Shown: piece after piece, positions 24,496 through 35,849 of the stretch
Numbering within the stretch: position 1 is the first letter of the stretch
How the letters are laid out: every line of letters starts with the position of its first letter
NCBI RefSeq assembly: GCF_022985175.1
Contig: NC_066890.1
Span: 32,441,800 to 32,505,799 of the forward strand
Source of the DNA: Labeo rohita
Lineage: Eukaryota > Chordata > Actinopteri > Cypriniformes > Cyprinidae
DNA: 64,000 nt
Reading direction: 5' to 3'
Translations under genes and position numbers: made by a program
Notes under the pieces: generated by a model
Told to the model about the DNA's origin: nothing
The model's database searches: none
The model's input: the letters and a program-made list of their open reading frames with translations, nothing else

Positions 24496-27400
24496 CTACA
24501 CCAGAGCAAACAGAATGAGTCTCAAATGTCAGAGCAGCGTAGGGAGACCAACATAACAATATAATCTTTCACCAGACAATTACATGATTCCGCATTACAC
24601 AATGATGAATACCAGGTGGGCTGGTGGGGTCTATCGTCCTCCTCAGATGGCTCATGCTCATACAATTGAATTATAAGACAGTAATGCTGAATTGGAAGCA
24701 ATTTAAGTTTAACCCCAGGCAGTGCTGTAATTGAGGTTGCTTTTGGAGTCCTGGTGAGGAGGAGTGTCCCGAAGGACAGTCCCCAGATCAGAGCTTCAGC
24801 AATGAGCCTAGAGCCCAAACTGGGGCCCGTGCCAGTTCTGAGATCAGCTACTATCCAAGCAACATGCTTGGACTGACGCACAAAGACGGTGTAATGGCTT
24901 CCTGCAGGCGTACGTGCCCAACACCTGGCCCTGCCGGCTCCGCTCCGCTCCGCTTTGGGACGGGATGATAATGAGAACACACATCTGGTAGAGGGAGAAA
25001 GGCGCCCACCAAACACAGACACTGTGTTCTACCATATCGAGATTAGCGCTCGTCTGGCAGAGGCCCAATACAAGCTTCGCCTCAGAACGGTATCATCCGC
25101 GAGTTGTCTAGATTGGTGCGCCGGTCAACTACAGTTTCTTGAACATGTTCTCCCATACCATTAACATTCAATCCATCAAACTCGCTTGATGCCTCCACTC
25201 TCAAACCTATAGTTTCGTGGCGCCGTTAATCTTGCATCATTACTTTCAAAAGGCCAAAACGGGGTGCGACTTGCAGGAGGGAATATCGATGAATATAAAT
25301 AACAGTAACACGTCCCAGGTGTTTATTCATTAGTTCTCATAGATGCATTTCCCGGACGACGTGGCTCTTAGCGAAGGTAGTTTAGTGTATAAAATATGGG
25401 GTTTTAGAGAGGAGCGATGTGTGCAAATGGGGTCCTGAGGGAAGGGGGATACTCTTTATCAAAAGTGTCACAATTTAAAAACGAAGAGGCCCGACAGTCG
25501 ACAGCTAATTGAGAATGTTAGCGCGTGACAGCTTTGGCTGCCAGAGGCACTTCTTAAAAGCATTGCTCTCCCAGGGCCTTCAATAAGACATTAAGAGAAC
25601 AATAAACACTGCAGTGGCCCTGTTAATCAAAGCCGCCACGGCCATTTCAAAAAATAAAGGCTTGCTTTATTTATCCACTGCGGCGAGGAAAGAGTGGGTA
25701 TTTCTGAGGAGGAACACAAAACGACTGAAGGAGTGATGATAAACTGGCAGGAGCGTGAAATTGTCAATGAATGGACAGGTATTGTTCTGAGGCAGTGTGC
25801 CGGAGGCGACTACGTATAATCGAAACAGGTATGGAGGATTTGAGGCGCACAATGTTTATGGAACTTCTAGAGCTTAAAAATAACGCATATTCTTGCATTT
25901 TATTGTTGAGACGAACGATGAGTAAGGTATCGTAACATGCTGTCCTGTCCTGATCTTTTCCAACATGCTGAAACATGTCAAAAGACATCAGGTCATCGTT
26001 CCCCCAGCGTTCAGTAGCTCAGACACATCTGAGCAAACCACAAAATATGTTTGTTTTCACTAGCAGCGGGGGACGCAAACATTTCCAACATGACGCAGCA
26101 GTCGGCGGATTTCTAAAGTACATGTAATAATTAATCCTGGAGCCATCCTTCAACACACATAAGAGCTTTCCATAAATATCTGTCATCGGCGGTGTGTGAA
26201 AGTGGCAGCGGTGAGCAAACGTCTCTCATGTATAGCTTCATTCAGGCCCGTGAGGCCTAATGAGAGCCGAGTGGGTAAGGTTAGGCCTAACAAGATGACA
26301 AATGGAGTGGCTTTTTTCTCTTGTCAGGTGTAGGGGGCCTTTAATAGGGGTTAGGGGAGTCCTGTGGGAGCGTGCGACTCGGGACAGGAGGAGGAGGAGG
26401 AGGCGAAAACAAACCACGCTCTCATTAGCTCCTTTCACAGTGCTGGAGGCACCGGAGGAGAGACACAGGTGCCACCGAATACAAACACAAGCATTCAAAT
26501 ACAAGTCAGTATTGAGTCTCTGTGTCTGCAGCTCATTTTGGGGATTGTGGGTAAAATGCCTCCCCTCCGTTATTGTGTTAATATGCTAAATGTAATCTAG
26601 TAGTCATATAGCAGGCCCTTTTAAAGGAATGTTTCACACAAAATGAAAATTCCGTCATTAATTACTCACCCTCATGTCGTTTCAAACTCGTAGGACATTG
26701 TTAATCTTCGGAACATAAATTAAAAAACATAAAGAACATAAATTGAAATCTGAGAGCTTTCTGACCCTAAACAGCAACGCAACTGACATATTTAAGGTTC
26801 AGAAAGTAGGGCTGGACGATTAAATTAAAAGTATTTAAAAAACGAAATACAGAACCTCTAACCGGCATCTGTATATACAGGGACAGAAAGCACTTGGATT
26901 TCATTAAAAATATCTTAATTTGTGTTCCAAAGATGAACAAAGGAGTTTGGAACGGCATGAGGGTGAGTAATTAATGACAGAATTTTCATTTTTGTGTGAA
27001 CAATCCCTTTAGTTATTATATTATTATAATTAGGGCTGCCCTCGACTCAAGAAAAAACAGCATGGAGACTGAAGTAATGTTTTAATAATTTTATTTCTTT
27101 GTTTTCGGCTTAAGAGATGAAGTCGGCGACTTGATTGGTAGTGATGCGCCTATATGCGTGCTATATATGGATTACATAGTCTAAGTATATTTGTTTTTTT
27201 ATTTGAATTGGTTCATTTGAAAGTAGACATTTCACTCTCTATAGATATATTTTTCATGTCTGTAAGGCAAGTATACACAGAATTTTGAAGTTTCGTGCTC
27301 AAGTTCACAGAGGCTGAGACACCAGAAAGCGCATCCTGTTATTTCATTATTTTACAAAGCGCAACGTTTCGTTGTTATTGTGAGTGCACACTAATAAATG

Positions 27401-30400
27401 TAGAGTCTTTACAGATTCAGAATCTGTATGACCAAAAATGATGAAATATTTTAAAAACAAGAAAGCGCCTCCTTCTGTTATGCAGTAAGTGCGCTACTGT
27501 TCAGCTTCCACACTTGAATAGTGCATTTTTCTTGGTTAACATTAGATTGAGCAGCCGTGTAAAGTTGCTACGACATACATCTTTCAAATGAAAAGCCATA
27601 TTTGAGGTTGATGAATGATAGGTGAGCGTTTCGATGTTCTGCCGACATACTATAGTACCACATAGACCAAGCATTAACGATCTGTCCGTCACGGACTGCG
27701 TGACTTCGCCACTTCCTGTGGATTTTTTTTTTTCTGCGACTAATAAAATTTTGGTCGACCAAGCCTCTTCTCATTGACTAACGGTTAGTCAACTATTATC
27801 AAACTTAAAATGTATTTATTTTTACGTATTTATTCACCAAGTTTTTATTGTTTCTTTTTTATACGTTCGTTAAGCAGCCTTCGCACAAAATCTCAATAAG
27901 AAAGAGAAAAACTATAAAAAAATAGCTATAAAATTATTTTAAAAAATTGTATTTTCTCAAATAAAACAAGTTTAATATGTCATTACGCAATAAATCGTAC
28001 TATATTTTCCTTAAGCAAAATATAATTTCTTCTTAAAAAAATAAATATAAAACAATTCCTAAATAACAAACCAATAAATTAACCAAATAGCACATTTCCA
28101 AAGTCAAATATTTTTTCTGCCCTTTGTGAAAGCAAAATGCAATGTTAAATGACACAATTCCAGCCAATCAGAAAGAAAATATCTGGGGCATAAAACAACA
28201 TCTTGAATAATAATACGTTAGAAATCGGTAACCAAAATAAAAGAACAAAATGAATAAACCTTTGAGAAAAAAGCTGAAGGAAATGCATACATCGATAAAC
28301 GGCTCAAAAGGCTTACCTGCATGGATATCAACATGAAATCCACTAAGCTTCCAATTCCACAGAACCCCACCGTGCAGAATTTCAGCAGGCCTGAAAACAA
28401 ACAAAGAGCGAGCCACACGTTAACCAAGAACATACTACAAAGCCTCCCATCATAACCATTTAGTGTCCAAAAACACTTTCTCTCTGGCTTCTCCATATGA
28501 CCACAAAGAAAAACAATTTTGAGGGCAAAGCTATTCGTTGCGCACCTAAGGAAGTGTTGTTTTTTTCATGCTTGCAGTAGCGCAGACTACTACTGGAGAA
28601 GTTTTCAAACCACTGTGCAAGGTTGTAAGGTCAAATCAGCCAATTCGTAGAACTGAAATTGGCTTGTGAAGAATTTTGAGGATTTCAAAAGAGACAGTTC
28701 ATCCGAGAATTAAAATTACTCACCCTCATGTCGTTCCAAACCCGTAAGACCTTCGTTCATCTTTGAAACACAAATGTAGATATTTTTGATAAAATCTGAG
28801 AGCTTTCAGACCCTGCATAGACAGCAACGCAACTGACACGTTCAAGGCCCAGAAAGGTAGTAAGGACATCTTTAATAAAGTCCGTGTGACATCAGTGGTT
28901 CAACCGTAATGTTATGAAACTACGACAATGCTTTTTGTGCTCAAAGTAAACAAAAATAATGACTGTATTCAACAATTTCTCTTGGATTTCATCAAAGATA
29001 TCTTCATTTGAGTTCTGAAGATGAAGTTCTTACGGGTTTGGAACGACATGAGGATGCGTAATCAATGACCGAATTTTGGGTGAACTATCCCTTTAATGCC
29101 AAGTTAAAGTTCATTATATTCATAATTTCCACAAAATAAACAATTTGGATGTCCATTGAGTGATCATTTGAAAAAAACAACAACATCAGGAGCCCATGAG
29201 ATCTGCAGTCAATTAAAAACCCCCTTCCATCTTGCGATTCAAGCATAATTGCTTCTAATCATCTCTAATATTACTTATAATTGGTCTTTGAGGGGTTTAG
29301 GCATGTTGATTCCAGGACAGATATCCAAAAAGCCACCTGCAGAATGTCTTCTCAACAAGTCCAGGCCTTCCTTTGAGTCACACCTGGTCTGGACTGACCT
29401 CAGAGCTGCTGGGCCATTACGCTCTCAATGAACACGTCTATACAACTGACTCCAGCGCGGTGTGAGGCTGCCTTTCACAAACTCCCTGCACAAAGAAGCC
29501 GGGAACAAGGGGGACCTTCAAACGCCCAGGCTCTTTTGTCCTAATGCAGGTGCTTAATTGATCAGGAAGTCCTTAAAACATGGAGAGAGGCAGAAAGACG
29601 AAGCTTCCCGCTGTATGCCACTGTATCCCGCCTTGGGATTTAGATGTACGGCTTGAACTCATCTGCATGCGATGACAATAATTGCACTATGGGACAGGCG
29701 AACGCCATGAGATCTCATGGTAAAGGAGAACTGTTTTAGTTAATTAGTTGCCGCACGCTGGTTCGTTTTGTTAAAACAGCTGGTGGCAAAAAAGAGCAAG
29801 GTGCTCAGAAAAGAGTCATTGAAGGGTTTCTCGCAGGTTCTGTGTGATCTACAGCTCTGTAAGGACTGATACTGTTGGCCTCACGTGTGAACAGCATGTA
29901 GCTTTTCTTAGAAGCGCTATGAACCTGTTTTATGACGTCAGTGTGCGCTGGGATTTCTCTCAGGGGTTTATTTTCAAGATAGGCGTGGATCTGGTGAGAT
30001 TGTTAATATCACTGTCAAAGGAAAAACACTTTAATAACCGGTCTTTAATCAAAAGTTTAATCAATGTTTTTTTGGCTTTTAATCCATGGCTAATGGAGGA
30101 ACTCCTACAGAACCTGTTTAAAACATATCCAGGTCTCATGTCTACCTAACTTCAAGAGCATTTTTTAAAAATTTGTAATGCTGAGAACTTAGGAACTTTT
30201 TTTTTTGTACTTTTCATGACAATTAAACACATTTCTAAGAAATAAAGTCAGAATTGCGTGATCTAAACTCACAGTCCCTTTTTCTCATAATTGCAATTTA
30301 TTTCACAATTTTTACTTTTTTTCCTCAGAATTGTGAGTTTATATCAGAACTGAGATACAAACTCGCATTTGTTTTGCATAATTCTAAGAAAAAGTCAGAA

Positions 30401-33400
30401 TTGTGAGTTCTGTCGCAATTCTGACTTTTTCATGCAGTTGTTTATATATAGTTCATATGATGCAATTCTGAGAAAAAAAGGTCTGAATTGCGAGATACAA
30501 ACTTGCATTTGCGAGAAAAAAAGAATTGCGAGTTTGTTTTGCGTAATTCTAAGAAAAAGTCAGAATTGTGAAATACAAATTTGCATTTGCGAGACAAAAA
30601 ATCTGAATTGCACATTTGTATCATGCAATTCTTAGAAAAAAGTCAGAATTATAAGATACAAACTTGCATTTGTGAGAAAAAAGTCAATTATGAATTTGCT
30701 TCTCTCAATTCTAAGAAAAAGTCAGAATTGTGAGTTTTTAACTTGCAATTCTGACTTTATTTCACGCAATTGCAAGCTTATATCCTGCTATTGACTTTAT
30801 AATTGTGCAATTCTGAGAGAGAAGTCAGAATTGTTAGATACAACCTCAAATTTGCAAGAAAAAAGTAAGAATTACAAACAAATTTAAGAATTGCATTTAT
30901 GCAATTCTGACTTTATTTCTCACAATTTTGAGTTTATATCATGCAATTGAAACAAAATTAAGAACTGCAAGATACAAACTTGCATTTGCAAGAAAAAAGT
31001 CAGAATTGCATGTTTGTTTTGCGCAATTCTAAGAAAAAAGTCAGAATTGCGAGATACAAACTCACATTTGTGAGAAAAAAGTAAGAACTTCAAATTTTTA
31101 TATCGCAATTCTGATTTTATTTCTCACAGTTGTGAGTTTATATCATGCAATTCTGAATTTATTTTGTGAATTGCGAGTTTATATCCCACTATTCTGACTT
31201 TTTCTTGGAACTGTGAGTTTATACCATGCAATTCTGAGAAAAAAATCAGAATTTTATTGCATTTGCAGTTGTCAGTTCTAAGAAAAAAGTCAGAATTGTA
31301 CGTTTTTTTTTTTATCTCGCAATTCTGACAATTGCAATTGCGAGCTTATATCCCACTACTCTGACTTTATAACTCGCAATTCTGAGAAAATAGTCAGAAT
31401 TGTGAGTTATCTTGCAATTCTGCCTTTATTTCGTGCAACTGCAAGTTTATATCCCACTATTCTGACTTTTTCTTACAACTGTGAGTTTATATCATGCAAT
31501 TCTGAGAAAAAAAGTCAGAATTATGAGATACAACCTTGCACTTGCAAGAAAAAAAGTCAATTGCAAGTTTGTTTTACTTGATTCTAAGAAAAAAATTGGA
31601 CGTTTTTATCTCGCAATTCTGACAACTGCAACTACGAGCTTATATCCCGCTATTCTGACTTTTTAACTCACAATTGTGAGTTTATATCATGCAGTTCTGA
31701 GAAAAAAGTCAGAATTACAAGATACAAACTCGCATTTGAGCAATTGCGAGTTTGATTTACTCAATTCTAAGAAAAAAGTCTGAATTGTGAGTTTTTATCT
31801 TGCAATACTGACTTTATTTTGCGCAATTGCGAGCTTATATCCCACTATTCTGACTTTTTCTTGCAACTCTGAGTTTATATCATGCAATTCTGAGTTTATA
31901 TCAAAATTGCAGTTATAAACTTCAGTGGTGGAACATATTAACATAAAAATGTGGTAAATTCATTGCACTGTAGTAAAAAACAAAACAAAAACTCTTTCCT
32001 TTAAAACTAAAGCTTTTTTTATTCAAACATTTGCTAATTTAAATTAAGCTGAGATATAAAATATATTATATATATTAAATATATATTAGATGAAATACCT
32101 GGAACTTGCAGTTACCTTTTTTTTTTTATTCAGTGGTGGAACATATTAACATAACATAATGTGGTAATTATTCATTGCACTGTAGTAAAAAAACAAAACA
32201 AAAACTCTTTCCTTTAAAACTAAAGCTTTTTTTATTCAAACATTTGCTAATTTAAATTAAGCTGAGATACAATAAAATATATTATATATATTAAATATAT
32301 ATTAGATGAAATACCTGGAACTAGGCAAAAATTAGAAATGCTGCCTTGGCAGCTTACTGAAATAAGTACTAAGATTACCAACTGAAATAAAAGTAAAACG
32401 GAAATAAAAATGAAATCAATTTAAATGCACCACAAGCCAATCCAATTTGAACATTTGAAGTCGTCTAATGCAGTGTCTTTGAGCCAAAAGCAGCTGAATG
32501 AATGTGAATGTTTGACAAAAACGGAAACATCAACAAAAACACTGACCACGTATACCCCTCCATGTTTACAAACGCAACACCGGGAGGTGCAGCCTTTTAG
32601 AGGTAATTTCTGGTTAATGATGTCACAGAATTTACCGGTAATTTGAAACCGATGTGTGAATGGTGCTTTACCGGTAAAAGACGGAATGTCGTTGCCTGTG
32701 TGAACAGTGCATTTTTGCATTTACCGGTAATTTTACAGCAATTTACTGGTTTTGCTGTGTGAAAGGGGCTATTGGTCGACTACGAATCTACAATTATATC
32801 AGATACTGTCATATCATAATCATAATAATTATCAGAATCAGGTCAAATTTCCACGTCAGTGCTGAAATATCCATATCTGCCTTTTTAAATCAACAAGCGC
32901 AAGAAAATCAGTCCATGTGATTCTTACTCTGAGAACATCTGGTGAAAAGGTGTGTCCTTGGAAAGGAAACAAGAGATGATGTCAACAGTAGAATATCCAG
33001 CACTGATTCTGTCTGTTCTAAAGGTCCCTTGTGTTTCAGCGCAGCACAGGCATGAGATGTTTTCACGAGTTATTGATGGGTAAATGGGTGCCAGAAAGAG
33101 GTGATTTCGGCTACGGCACACAGCCAAAGAGGGAAAAATGCACCGTTGGATCCATGGCCTAGTGGCCTATACATTTAGCCAAGTTCGAATCTGGTTTGCA
33201 ACATTTACAGATTTTACTATGCAATCATTTCCTGTCTTAAATCTCACTGAATGGACCAAAAGACCAACAATAAAAGTCCAGCGGTACTGTCTTACCCAAG
33301 GCCGGATATCCCAGGTAGAACCGATCCGCTCCAATCCATCCCAGGAAGAGTGACAGAGCAACAGCGACTTTGTATGAGTAACCACTCCTAATGTAAAACA

Positions 33401-34099
33401 AAATTCAGAGATATTAACATATTAATTGCAAATATAAATAATCCATACTCAAAGCCAGAGCATGTTTGACTTACACATTACGACACGGGATGCTTTTGTT
33501 GAAGCCGACCTCTTCACCGCTGAATTTGAACTGTGTTCCGTTTGACAGCCGACAGCTGATGTTTGGAGCAGGTAAACATTCCACTGCAATGACAACACAA
33601 CATTAGATTCCTGATTTAATATATCACAGTCATGCAGTGACATGTAACTGGTATCAGGCAAAATAAAATAATACATAAGTGGTGCAGATATTATTAACTA
33701 AAACTAAAATTAGACTAAATTCAACTAAAAAAAGCTAAATGTAAATTCTAGTAAAGCTGACCTAAAATAAGATGAAATGTAAAACTTAACAAAAGTGAGA
33801 AATTCTGCTTTGGCAACTAACTGAAATAAAACTAAAATACAAATATAATCAATTTAGAAAAAAAAAAACCTAAACTAATAAAAATGACTAAAGAACAAAA
33901 AAAACCTCAAATTTAAGACAATTAAAATGAAACTTAAAAATATAAAAGGTAATACAAAATATTAAAACTGTAATAGTATGTAAATAATCCTAAAATAACA
34001 CTGATTCTTTTATTGAATTTAGAAGAATTATTTTTTAAAATAAGTGCTTCCATAAAGTCTGTAATTTTGTGTATATTTTCTTCTTTTTGGCAAAAGTAT

Positions 34100-34155
<56 letters not shown>

Positions 34156-35849
34156 AGTGTGTGTTGCAATAATGAAAATATGCATATTTTACACAAACAA
34201 AATTGTTAAACATAAAAACGTAATATGACAAATGACAGAAGAACAAAAAAATAAGAAATTTGAAATATTCCTCAAATTTTGGAAAATTACAATGGAAAAA
34301 AACCTCAAACTGAATTTTATATATATATATAGTAATAAATGCATAATGATTATAATTATATAACAACAAATAACAAATAACATATTAAACAGTATTAAAC
34401 ATTAAAATTATAAATAACAAATATAATAATACATAAATTAAACAAAAATCACAACATAATTATTACATTAGTGTATAATATATAATTATACTTTAAAATT
34501 ATAATTAATAAAATTGTCTATATAATGTTACAATAAATAAAATGACATAATATTGTATTACATTATTATATAATTATTAAAGTAACAAATATTAACTATT
34601 ATTCATTATATAAATGTATTACATTTAATATAAATGTACAATATCATAATATATTTTTGAAAAATTGTTTAAATAGTGTAATATTTAATATTATACATTA
34701 TGAATTAGATATTATTTCCTAATTATTATTTATTAAATAGTTATATTATAATTGTAATATTATTTCTAAAATGTATATATATACACTACACCAATCATAA
34801 TATAAATATTATTATATATGTGTAAATTAAGTATCATAATACACTTTATTTATACATTATATATTATTTACGTTATAAATGTACACATTACACCTTTATA
34901 TAGTATATAATATAATTACAAATTACAAATTATAATTATAAATTATTCTAAATATTTAAAAAATATTATATATAATGTTACAATACATCAAAATATTATA
35001 AGATTGTACTACATGATTATAAAGTTATAAAAACGTAAATTTTATATATATATATACACACACACATACATATATAATTAAACTTTATAACTGATATAAT
35101 ATTTTTAATATTTTATATAGTTATATTATTGATAAAATGTTTATTTATACACTAAAATAGCTGTGTACATAGCTGACCCACCCCAAGCCAACCGGTCCTT
35201 GCAGTTTTCTGGTTCTTGAGTTGCATCATCTATTTTGGGTTCTTTACACAAATACCTGAGCACTGTCAGGGAAAAATCACGTGGGATTTAAATCAGAAAT
35301 CAACATTAAACGATACTGTTTTCAACTAGTGATGGATGAATGAGAGATGAGCCATCATAGACAATCAGTGCCATGTTATTTATTATTCGTCCGTTTAGCA
35401 CATATAGACATAAATATGTAACCAACCTGCGGATTTATGTCATAAAAACACATCTGAAATATTAACACAGATCTAAACCTAATCTAATGTCATGCAATTT
35501 AGGGCGTATTGAGTATACGGGTTTCTAAATCACTCTACACAAGATTAAATCACAAATCTAAAACACAACACCTAATGTTTATACTCTAATTGTGTAAAAT
35601 ATTAACTTTTATAATACATTTATAATAAAAACAAGCACCAGTAACAGCGCCCATGCTAGCTAGCAGGCTACTCTTTAAACAAACCCACTATATTTACGCG
35701 ATTTTGAAAGGATATTGTCCCAGCCGGAGTTTATCACAGTTGTCCACATCTTCACCCAGGCTGTGGATGACAGTCAGGCAGAAGGTGAAGATGATCAGCG
35801 GCCGTGTTGTTGACCGAAAACGCAACAAACTCCTCCAGCTCAACGCCAT
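24385..35849 (-). CDS. tm2d1: TM2 domain-containing protein 1 (complete, 6 coding exons)
   Basis: Coding join on the minus strand: 35849-35716, 35255-35182, 33583-33475, 33387-33296, 28390-28317, 24495-24385. This gives 594 nt, or 197 residues plus TGA; the human protein is about 207. Seen: a hydrophobic signal peptide at about residues 13-31, a short cysteine-containing ectodomain with sequons at N77, N84 and N98, then the TM2 domain. That domain has a first membrane segment at about 112-126, the DRF turn at 127-129 and a second segment at about 138-159. The C-terminal tail contains DYYG and another sequon at N187. Known for the family: small two-pass membrane proteins; TM2D1 was described as a beta-amyloid-binding protein, and fly relatives affect Notch signalling. 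Every exon phase closes exactly and conserved peptides such as ADRFYLGYPALG are intact, so the gene looks functional. It lies head to head with patj, as in human. Confidence 0.95.
24496..26622. other. tm2d1: tm2d1 intron 5, high-complexity part
   Basis: Mostly non-repetitive DNA with moderate GC. A 166-codon minus-strand frame (24522-25022) was judged to be chance. (GGA)n-like stretch near 26388-26404. Could hold conserved regulatory sequence; none can be proved from one genome. Confidence 0.35.
26623..27012. mobile_element. MITE (AAAGGGATAGTTCACCC family), decayed
   Basis: AAAGGAATGTTTCACACAAA and AATTACTCACCCTCATGTCG at the left; CATGAGGGTGAGTAATTAAT and GTGAACAATCCCTTTA inverted at the right. 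Internal GAGAGCTTTCTGACCCT is shared with the copy at 28690-29095. Confidence 0.8.
27030..27805. mobile_element. hAT-like non-autonomous element
   Basis: Left end TAGGGCTGCCCTCGACTCAA; right part has CGACTAATAAAATTTTGGTC and GACTAACGGTTAGTC. Words such as GTCGACC and ACTAACGG are typical of a common teleost family. Ends are imperfect, so limits are approximate. Confidence 0.45.
27806..28316. other. tm2d1: tm2d1 intron 5, AT-rich end
   Basis: AT-rich sequence up to exon 5; no feature beyond A/T runs. Confidence 0.4.
28317..28390 (-). CDS. tm2d1: tm2d1 coding exon 5 (second TM2 helix)
   Basis: Acceptor TTTTCAG, donor GTAAGC. Encodes GLLKFCTVGFCGIGSLVDF then MLISMQ, the second membrane segment, nearly identical to the mammalian sequence. 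Ends in phase 0. Confidence 0.96.
28690..29095. mobile_element. MITE (AAAGGGATAGTTCACCC family)
   Basis: ACTCACCCTCATGTCGTTCC at the left is inverted as GAACGACATGAGGATGCGTA at the right, ending GGGTGAACTATCCCTTTA. The body has CAGACCCTGCATAGACAGCA and CATCAGTGGTTCAACCGTAA, typical of the family in cyprinids. Confidence 0.88.
29096..30229. other. tm2d1: tm2d1 intron 4, no feature
   Basis: Mixed-complexity intron DNA. A 101-codon plus-strand frame (29844-30149) has no known domain and no splice support. Confidence 0.35.
30230..31922. repeat. palindromic AATT-core minisatellite array 3
   Basis: Same family as at 17.5-18.6 and 20.1-21.9 kb: AAAAAGTCAGAATTGTGAG, ATACAAACTCGCATTTG, TTTATATCATGCAATTCTGA. 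Lies inside tm2d1 intron 4. Both orientations are interleaved. Confidence 0.88.
31923..32323. repeat. 208-bp tandem duplication
   Basis: The segment beginning CAGTGGTGGAACATATTAAC (31923) restarts at 32131. About 185-190 bp, running to AAATACCTGGAACT, is nearly identical in both copies apart from a few one- to four-base indels. Confidence 0.92.
32324..33295. other. tm2d1: tm2d1 intron 4 end, with TTACCGGTAA palindromes
   Basis: Palindromic TTACCGGTAA occurs at about 32632 and 32720, with TTACCGGTAAA at 32668, in DNA that reads like a short fish transposon (GTGTGAATGGTGC against GTGTGAAAGGGG). No gene otherwise. Confidence 0.4.
33296..33387 (-). CDS. tm2d1: tm2d1 coding exon 4 (first TM2 helix, DRF motif)
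   Basis: Acceptor TAG, donor GTAAGA. Encodes SGYSYKVAVALSLFLGWIGA followed by DRFYLGYPAL plus one base. The DRF turn of the TM2 domain is intact and the sequence is almost the same as in mammals. Confidence 0.96.
33475..33583 (-). CDS. tm2d1: tm2d1 coding exon 3
   Basis: The acceptor TTGCAG precedes the exon and the donor GTAAGT follows. It encodes ECLPAPNISCRLSNGTQF onward to GFNKSIPCRN, the cysteine-containing ectodomain just before the TM2 domain, with sequons NIS, NGT and NKS. It aligns with human SCFPAPNITC...GFFKPISCRN. The intron to exon 4 is only 87 bp. Confidence 0.94.
33584..35181. other. tm2d1: tm2d1 intron 2: A-rich repeats and (TA)n
   Basis: 33700-33950 repeats TAAAACTAAAAT-like words. 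34109-34157 is (TA)n followed by (TG)n, and 34320-35160 is extremely AT-rich with further TA tracts. Nothing coding. Confidence 0.55.
35182..35255 (-). CDS. tm2d1: tm2d1 coding exon 2
   Basis: Encodes (Q)YLCKEPKIDDATQEPENC followed by KDRLAW plus one base, matching human YICKDPKINDATQEPVNC. The donor is GTGGGT directly after the last base. The final G pairs with TG of exon 3 to give Val70. Confidence 0.92.
35256..35715 (-). other. tm2d1: U12-type (minor spliceosome) AT-AG intron 1 of tm2d1
   Basis: On the minus strand the 460-bp intron begins ATATCCTTT, a full match to the U12 5' splice-site consensus. It ends with TTTTCCCTGAC followed by ten bases to a final AG. That matches the spacing and general form of a U12 branch site (consensus close to TTCCTTAAC), and there is no long polypyrimidine tract directly at the AG. 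The flanking exons join in frame as ..LGQYLCKEPK.., the family sequence. Confidence 0.85.
35716..35849 (-). CDS. tm2d1: tm2d1 coding exon 1 (start codon, signal peptide)
   Basis: Starts at ATG (35849-35847) and encodes MALSWRSLLR onward through a hydrophobic stretch to CDKLRLG plus two bases of a Gln codon. The peptide CDKLRLGQ corresponds to human CEDLKVGQ. No GT donor fits the end. The exon stops before ATATCCTTT, the consensus 5' splice site of U12-type introns, and joining there restores the expected GQY sequence. Reading through instead gives five extra residues followed by a stop. Confidence 0.9.

Noticed and set aside
24522..25022. 166-codon minus-strand open frame
   Set aside because: Lies in tm2d1 intron 5 next to exon 6 with no recognisable motif; a chance frame in GC-richer intron DNA.
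29844..30149. 101-codon plus-strand frame
   Set aside because: No domain, no splice sites of note, inside tm2d1 intron 4.
35690..35715. GTAAAT (near 35700) as ordinary donor for tm2d1 exon 1
   Set aside because: Would insert five residues (YPFKI-like) into a conserved stretch, and the U12 consensus directly at the conserved junction fits better.
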